Source: Chrysomallon squamiferum
Taxonomy: Eukaryota > Mollusca > Gastropoda > Neomphalida > Peltospiridae
Assembly (NCBI GenBank): GCA_012295275.1
Contig: CM022666.1
Coordinates: 13,534,106 to 13,598,105 of the forward strand
Reading direction: 5' to 3'
DNA length: 64,000 nucleotides
The position numbers were made by a program, and so were the translations under genes. Below the pieces are notes generated by a model. It was given only the letters and a program-made list of their open reading frames with translations. It ran no database searches and was not told the origin of the DNA. Of the stretch, positions 61,824 through 64,000 are shown one piece after another. Each line of letters opens with the position of its first letter. Positions within the stretch are counted from its first letter, which is position 1.

Positions 61824-64000
61824 GTAAGTATATATTAGAACTGTCATCACGCGCAACCTGTTTCGTCTGTCTCTTGACATGTCACAGAGATTCCCGAACG
61901 GCGACATTCAGCTCAAGTAACTAGTTATGTAACAATTTTTTTTAATAGCCTCAATAACTGATTTAAATAATTTCATTGTTATCTTACACTTATAGTCTTC
62001 TCATTGTGCTTTTATTTCCTGTAATAATATTTTGTTTTGATGTTTATTTGGAAATCCGAAATGCATAAATCGGTATGTCTTAAAGTAAAACTTAAAATTA
62101 AAGAACGGTTTAAATAAAAATAAATAAATAATATATTTAAAAAATACACACTAAAGCAAATGTAAGATGTTTAATAAATAATAAATATGATTCTTGATGA
62201 TGTGATAAAACTTGGTTTGTCATGTTTTATTTTTAAAAACATCTGACAAATCCTTTCCTAAAGATGCATCACACAGGTAGTGTCACATAGTGAGTCACAC
62301 TCACACACCTTTTACAGGTGTTGAATAATTTACAACATCATCCTTAGGGGAATAAACTTATGCAATATTAAAGTACATGTTAATTTAAAAATAGCAGTTA
62401 ACTAATCTTGCCACTTAGTGATGAAATAAATGTTGTAATTGAGTTCTTTTGGTATCTAATTCATAACGATAATTGTAAATGTAATTTTTAAGTAAGCATT
62501 ATGATATATAGTGATTAGTTCCCAGTGAATAATGATTAATTGTGTTATAAAAAGATCACTGTATTGTATACCTGTTTAAAGTTGTTTGGAATAGAAGCAC
62601 TTGCTCAAGTTTCTGTATTTTGTTTTCATTTTAAAGGATGCCATTTTTCTCTGAGCTTTAAAGTTTAATGTTTCTAAATTGTATCTCTTATAGTGAAGAG
62701 TTATAGGTTTATATTTTTGAAAACAATAATCATTATTTATAACAATTGAACAGTTGTATTTATCACAACTGTAAATACTTTTCTTCATCTGGTATAAATA
62801 TGATTTGTTTTCAAATACAAAATAATAATATGCTTATTGTCATTTCTTTCCTGCTCCCTACATAAATCCACTATGCTATCAGTATACATCTAACCCACTC
62901 AGTTTTGTTTAACTAGTACTAATAATAAAACTCGCAGTAGCAAAGAGAATGTTATCTGATTTACTGTAAATATTGACTTCATATCATTTGTATTGAGTTG
63001 TTTCCCTTAAGGTGTCAAAAATTCACTTCTTAAAGTTATAGTTTTGTTTATTTACCTTTATTAGTAATTATTAGAATATAATGTTTTTTACAACACTGAG
63101 TAATCTTAAATTCAAAATAATTGTCATAGAGATAATTAATTGTATATTGCAACAAGATTTGATAGTTAAAACTGGAATGTATTATTATAAGAGCTTTATT
63201 ATTTTTTTGATTAAACACATCAACAACAAAAAGAAAACAAAAAATAATAATAATAAAAAATAAATTAAAAAATAATAAAATAAAAGTCATATTAGTAATT
63301 ATTGGTTTATTTATTTTTTAACAAATATAAATTTATATTAAGAATATACTAAAAGGCAGAAAATGTGTAAAATGGTAGCAGAAATTGATACTAAATTATA
63401 TAATCTTGTAACGTTATTATGTTCACTTTTCATGTACATGTCTTTACCAGCTTAGTAGAATACTGGAAAACGCAACATGTGGGATTTTTAAATGAAGGGG
63501 TTCATATGGTGGAAATACTTTTCAAGATACGTTTTCATGCAACAGTATCCCATGTCTGCCCACAATACATACTTAATTCAGACTTCTTAATGGACACAAG
63601 TTTCGACAAGTTTTGTAAAGTTACTAACACTGAATCTGGTTTAAAATGATCTAATCTTATTGTGCATTGCTTAAAAAGTAACGCAACATCACATCATACA
63701 AACAGTTACATAATTTTCAGCATTTAATACATTTTGTAGCTTATTGAATAACTTCTGCTGATTAAGAATTGCGAGTAATTTGAGGAATACTTTTATGCAT
63801 ATCCTACGTATTTTTAGATGATTATTGCTGTTGGTGAATAATTGTTTTATTTATCTTTGAATGACACTGAATAGCCTATTTCATATTTGTGCTGGAGTAT
63901 CTAAGTAAAGAAATAAATGTTATCGTTATTATTTATTTTATTTTATTTTATTTATTTTTATTATTTTATTGTAATGTTCAGATTTGTAAGTGATAACTAT
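61824..64000 (+). other. AGFG intron 1 (incomplete)
   Basis: From the donor gtaagt to the window end I find no second ArfGAP exon. AT-rich, with short (AAT)n/(AAAT)n tracts near 63,240-63,290 and 63,930-63,970. Confidence 0.6.

Overview
This is a eukaryotic, intron-rich, strongly AT-rich window crowded with microsatellites and minisatellites. Gene content and style (TBC1D24/Skywalker, glycerol kinase 5, a D-cysteine desulfhydrase-like PLP enzyme, a NIMA-related kinase and AGFG) suggest an invertebrate animal. I lean towards a lophotrochozoan, perhaps a mollusc, but the sequence cannot prove that. All gene models were made by hand from splice sites and reading phase; no searches were run.

Layout. 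224-14,124 (+): a TBC1D24 homologue in 10 coding exons, with a one-base frameshift in exon 3. 14,125-26,820: 12.7 kb with no gene I can support. 26,821-37,456 (-): glycerol kinase 5 (GK5), 16 coding exons, 541 aa, intact, with a probable non-coding 5' exon near 40.9-41.07 kb. 41,828-52,538 (-): a mitochondrial-looking D-cysteine desulfhydrase/ACC-deaminase family enzyme, 9 coding exons, intact. Its large intron (45,297-50,199) carries a partial duplication of its own exons, a 4-kb insert holding a decayed parvovirus-like NS1 helicase plus an intact convergent ORF with its own TATA promoter, and a dead mariner-type transposon. 53,568-59,893 (+): a NIMA-related kinase, divergent from the previous gene, with a possible short isoform. 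61,660-64,000 (+): first coding exon of an AGFG-type ArfGAP, which runs off the window.

The five cellular genes look unrelated in function: endolysosomal/synaptic trafficking, glycerol-type phosphorylation, sulfur and D-amino-acid metabolism, cilia/cell-cycle kinase, and Arf GTPase regulation. There is no operon-like logic.

The most striking pattern is that at least five introns in three genes contain tandem arrays made from their own exon-intron boundary. Acceptor plus first exon bases, or donor-type sequence, has been copied 2 to about 24 times, filling these introns with decoy splice sites. The second is the ambisense viral insert: its helicase is full of stops and shifts, while the opposing 285-codon ORF, a TATA box, an initiator at canonical spacing and opposed poly(A) signals are intact.
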